Origin: DATLYH01 sp035575035
Lineage (GTDB): Bacteria > Planctomycetota > Planctomycetia > Gemmatales > Gemmataceae
Assembly: GCA_035575035.1 (NCBI GenBank)
Contig: DATLYH010000131.1
Coordinates: 1 to 16,273 of the forward strand
DNA length: 16,273 nucleotides
Reading direction: 5' to 3'
A program made the translations under genes and the position numbers. Every line of letters starts with the position of its first letter. Position 1 is the stretch's first letter. This document shows positions 14,680 through 16,273 of the stretch, piece after piece. The notes beneath the pieces were generated by a model. That model did no database searches and was not told the DNA's origin. It saw only the letters and a program-made list of their open reading frames with translations.

Positions 14680-15573
14680 TCACCGGACGGATGGCGCAGA
14701 ACTCTGTCGGCGAAGGGCGGCCACGCCGAAGCACGGGCCGTGGGGGAAGTCGGGGTCCTCGAAGCCGATGCGCAGCTCGTCAAAACCCAGCCACCTCAGG
14801 CAGGCCAGGATGGCCTCGCGCTCCATCCAGTGGCTGTACGATTCGCTCCCGCCGCAGAAGCCGTTCCATTCCAGCGCCTGCCGATACTCGTAGCGGTGCA
14901 GCGTGTGGCGGAAGCCGGCGTGATCGGCCGGGGCGCTGCCGGTGAACCGCTCCGCCACGGGGCCGTTGCGCGCGATCGCGGCCGGGTCGTAATAGTGGGT
15001 CCAGAGGAAGAGCCGGTCGGTCCGGGCGGCCAGCAGCGCCAGCAGGTCCACCGGGCGGCGCATGTGGTAGAGCACCCCGCTGGCAATGCAGATGTCGAAC
15101 CGGGTCGGGTCGGTCCGCAGGTACTCCATCAGGTCGCCGCAAAGGAAACGGCAGCGCCTCAGGCCGAGCAGCTCCTTGGTGATCAAGCATTTCAGGTAGG
15201 CACGCACATTGGCCTCAACGGCCACCACCGAGGCGGCACCCAGCTTCTCGATCATGTAGGTGTGCCCGCCCTCGAGCGGCCCCAGCTCCAGGACCGTCCG
15301 GCCCTCGAAGCCACCCAGCGCCTCGGCCGCCCACGTGATGCGGTCATCCTCGAACAGGCGGGACTCGCCGGCTCGCAGCGACGCATGTTCACCGGGCAGC
15401 GCTGAGGACCACTCCCCCTGGAAAATGTCCAGCGCATTCTGCGGGCACGGCGCCGACCGGACGTAGTAATTCAGGGCAACGGGCAGCAGCGGGGCGGCCG
15501 GGGGTTCTTGGTTTCGGAAGGCGGTCCAGGCCGCCTTCAGCCGATTCTTCAGGGCATGGGCTTGGGGGAGCAA
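14680..15573 (-). CDS. Class I SAM-dependent methyltransferase
   Basis: This 297-residue protein starts at a TTG at 15573. The Rossmann-fold methyltransferase core is plain: motif I VLELGPLEGG at about 94-103, the acidic end of strand 2 VEAN at about 119-122, GDLMEYL around 146-152 and FDICIASGVLYHM around 160-171. The GVLYH(M)RRP pattern resembles the CmoB-like group of tRNA-modifying enzymes and related natural-product or sugar methyltransferases; the substrate cannot be decided. The TTG is chosen because AAGGAGG sits five bases before it and a strong promoter lies just upstream. An earlier in-frame TTG at 15654 falls inside that promoter's -35 box. It is on the same strand as the amidohydrolase cluster but 242 bases before it, so the functional link is uncertain. 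Confidence 0.85.
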   Translation of the reverse strand: MLPQAHALKNRLKAAWTAFRNQEPPAAPLLPVALNYYVRSAPCPQNALDIFQGEWSSALPGEHASLRAGESRLFEDDRITWAAEALGGFEGRTVLELGPLEGGHTYMIEKLGAASVVAVEANVRAYLKCLITKELLGLRRCRFLCGDLMEYLRTDPTRFDICIASGVLYHMRRPVDLLALLAARTDRLFLWTHYYDPAAIARNGPVAERFTGSAPADHAGFRHTLHRYEYRQALEWNGFCGGSESYSHWMEREAILACLRWLGFDELRIGFEDPDFPHGPCFGVAALRRQSSAPSVR

Positions 15574-15624
15574 GGGGCCCTCCTTGGCGGTTCCGCCTTC
15601 CAGGGGAGATGGTATAGGAAGGGG

Positions 15625-15654
15625 ATTATAGACCGGACACCATCCCCCGGGCAA
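15625..15654 (-). promoter_or_regulatory. Strong sigma70-type promoter for the methyltransferase gene
   Basis: On the minus strand a perfect -10 box TATAAT (15630-15625) follows a -35 box TTGCCC (15654-15649, four of six matches) after an 18-base spacer. Transcription would begin near 15618, leaving a leader of about 45 bases to the TTG at 15573. This is the best housekeeping promoter in the window. Confidence 0.6.
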
Positions 15655-15748
15655 CGCGACTTCGCCATCTTCCGGGAGCCCCTTCGCTTACCTGTCCATG
15701 AGCATCCCGGCGGTTCCGGTCGCTGATCAGTACTTTCAAGAAAGACGA

Positions 15749-15813
15749 GGCGCATGGGGATTCCTAAGCTTAGGTATATCTGGTAGTTAAGCTCGGGGAT
15801 CCACCCATGCGCC
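15749..15813 (+). promoter_or_regulatory. Long imperfect hairpin covering a transposase start codon
   Basis: GGCGCATGGG at 15749-15758 pairs with CCCATGCGCC at 15804-15813. After a two-base bulge, 15759-15765 pairs with 15795-15801 (with G.T pairs), and AGCTTA at 15767-15772 pairs with TAAGCT at 15788-15793. The loop is about 15 bases. The ATG at 15807 and its GGGG ribosome-binding sequence lie in the right arm. In RNA made from outside, the start would be buried, a known way for insertion sequences to block read-through expression. A terminal structure of the element is an alternative. Confidence 0.55.
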
Positions 15814-16055
15814 GCTCTCATTGTACACTCACGCCCGCCGGGGTCCGCGCCGTCGGGTGCCACGCCCCGCAGCAGACCCTCCCCTGGAAGCCCTTCGGCC
15901 GGCGCGTTTCCGTCGCCCGCTTGCTCGACCTGCTCTTGCTCGTCGTCGCCTTGCCCTCCTCGTTGGCCGCCGTCGTCCGCCGCTTCCGCTTTGGCTTCTC
16001 GCACGAGACCGCCCGCCAAGCCGTCACTGCCAACCTCCCCGACCGGGAGCGCTTA
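15807..16055 (+). pseudogene. N-terminal fragment of a probable transposase, interrupted by an IS5-like element
   Basis: About 83 codons from the ATG at 15807 read as a sensible protein: basic N-terminus, LPWKPFGRRVSVARLLDLLL, then VVRRFRFGFSHETARQAV and ANLPDRERL. It resembles the N-terminal part of transposases I recall from planctomycetes, but the family is not certain. After residue 83 the frame stays open, yet it enters the reverse strand of another transposase gene, so the original gene is cut there. The remaining part must lie beyond the inserted element, outside the window. The start lies in a long hairpin, and the gene diverges from the methyltransferase. Confidence 0.55.
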
Positions 16056-16273
16056 GGACTACCGGACAAAACCCGAACGGATGAAAATCACACAGGCGGC
16101 CAACTGAATCCAGCCGAGGAAGGTCTTGGCCAACCGATCGAGGCGCCGAGCGATACGCCCGAACTGAGCAAAGAAGTTGTGACAGCGCTCGACGGCGTTC
16201 CGGATCCTGCCCCGCCCGTGGTCCTTCTGACCATGTGTGGGCGTCTGCAGCCGGAAGCCCGCTGCCTGGGCGC
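16053..16273. mobile_element. Right end of an IS5-like insertion sequence (partial)
   Basis: The element runs off the right edge. Its end is placed near 16053-16061 because coding resemblance of the interrupted gene stops there and the transposase stop codon lies at 16059-16061. The bases TTAGGACTACCGGACAAAAC at 16053-16072 should be its terminal inverted repeat, which cannot be confirmed without the other end. Confidence 0.65.
16059..16271 (-). CDS. IS5-family transposase, C-terminal part (partial)
   Basis: Seventy codons before a TAG are visible, the gene starting outside the window. The sequence RIRNAVERCHNFFAQFGRIA, then LDRLAKTFLGWIQLAACVIF, is the conserved end of IS5-type DDE transposases. 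The final catalytic Glu is in the RNAVERC segment, and the aromatic stretch is typical. The protein ends in the terminal repeat (FVR*), as is common in short insertion sequences. It is antisense to the interrupted transposase gene. Whether the whole element is intact cannot be seen. Confidence 0.85.
   Translation of the reverse strand, partial: AQAAGFRLQTPTHGQKDHGRGRIRNAVERCHNFFAQFGRIARRLDRLAKTFLGWIQLAACVIFIRSGFVR

Noticed and set aside
15821..16084. An 87-codon plus-strand open frame at the right edge
   Set aside because: It is a different frame from the plausible transposase start at 15807 and is Arg/Pro-rich without motif.

Overview
This GC-rich window almost certainly comes from a planctomycete, most likely a Gemmataceae-like lineage. 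Four things point there: an ECF sigma factor translationally overlapped with a very large Ser/Thr kinase carrying WD40 and TPR repeats; the start of a surface protein with the RRLYLEPLEDRTLLS N-terminal motif; several zinc-ribbon proteins of planctomycete style; and dispersed intragenic repeats. The genus is inferred from family resemblance only.

Layout. Positions 1-272 (minus) hold the N-terminus of a LEPxLL-type exported protein that runs off the left edge. Diverging from it, a terminator-like hairpin precedes an ECF sigma factor (469-1077) and a 1662-residue kinase (1074-6062). The kinase starts with an anti-sigma-like HxxxCxxC zinc motif, followed by kinase, membrane segment, WD40 and TPR regions. 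After a 411-bp gap with two palindromes come three plus-strand genes: a membrane protein with two zinc ribbons (6474-7208), a large zinc-ribbon/Ig-like/membrane protein (7461-10169) and a multi-pass membrane protein with a C-terminal FHA domain (10249-11172). A perfect 3 x 29 bp tandem repeat lies between the first two.

The minus-strand half reads, in transcription order: a class I methyltransferase with a strong promoter and a TTG start (15573-14680), an amidohydrolase (14437-13595), a MoaD/ThiS-like protein ending in Gly-Gly (13584-13309) and a tungsten/molybdenum aldehyde ferredoxin oxidoreductase family enzyme (13261-11270). The last three form a tight cluster. The oxidoreductase gene carries an in-frame insertion of about 199 bp made of four hairpin units. 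The right edge is mobile DNA: the start of a probable transposase gene, preceded by a long hairpin that engulfs its start codon, is interrupted by the 3' end of an IS5-like element that continues out of the window.

How the genes may work together (inference): sigma factor, zinc-motif kinase, zinc-ribbon membrane proteins and FHA protein could form an envelope-linked phospho-signalling locus, with the FHA domain as a candidate reader of the kinase's phosphothreonines. The amidohydrolase/MoaD/oxidoreductase cluster looks like a small metabolic operon with its own sulfur carrier. The most striking signal is not one gene but the repeated insertion of unrelated repeat families into or beside coding sequence: twice in the kinase, once in the oxidoreductase, and once as the 29-bp array. 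The coding insertions keep the frame and all catalytic motifs.
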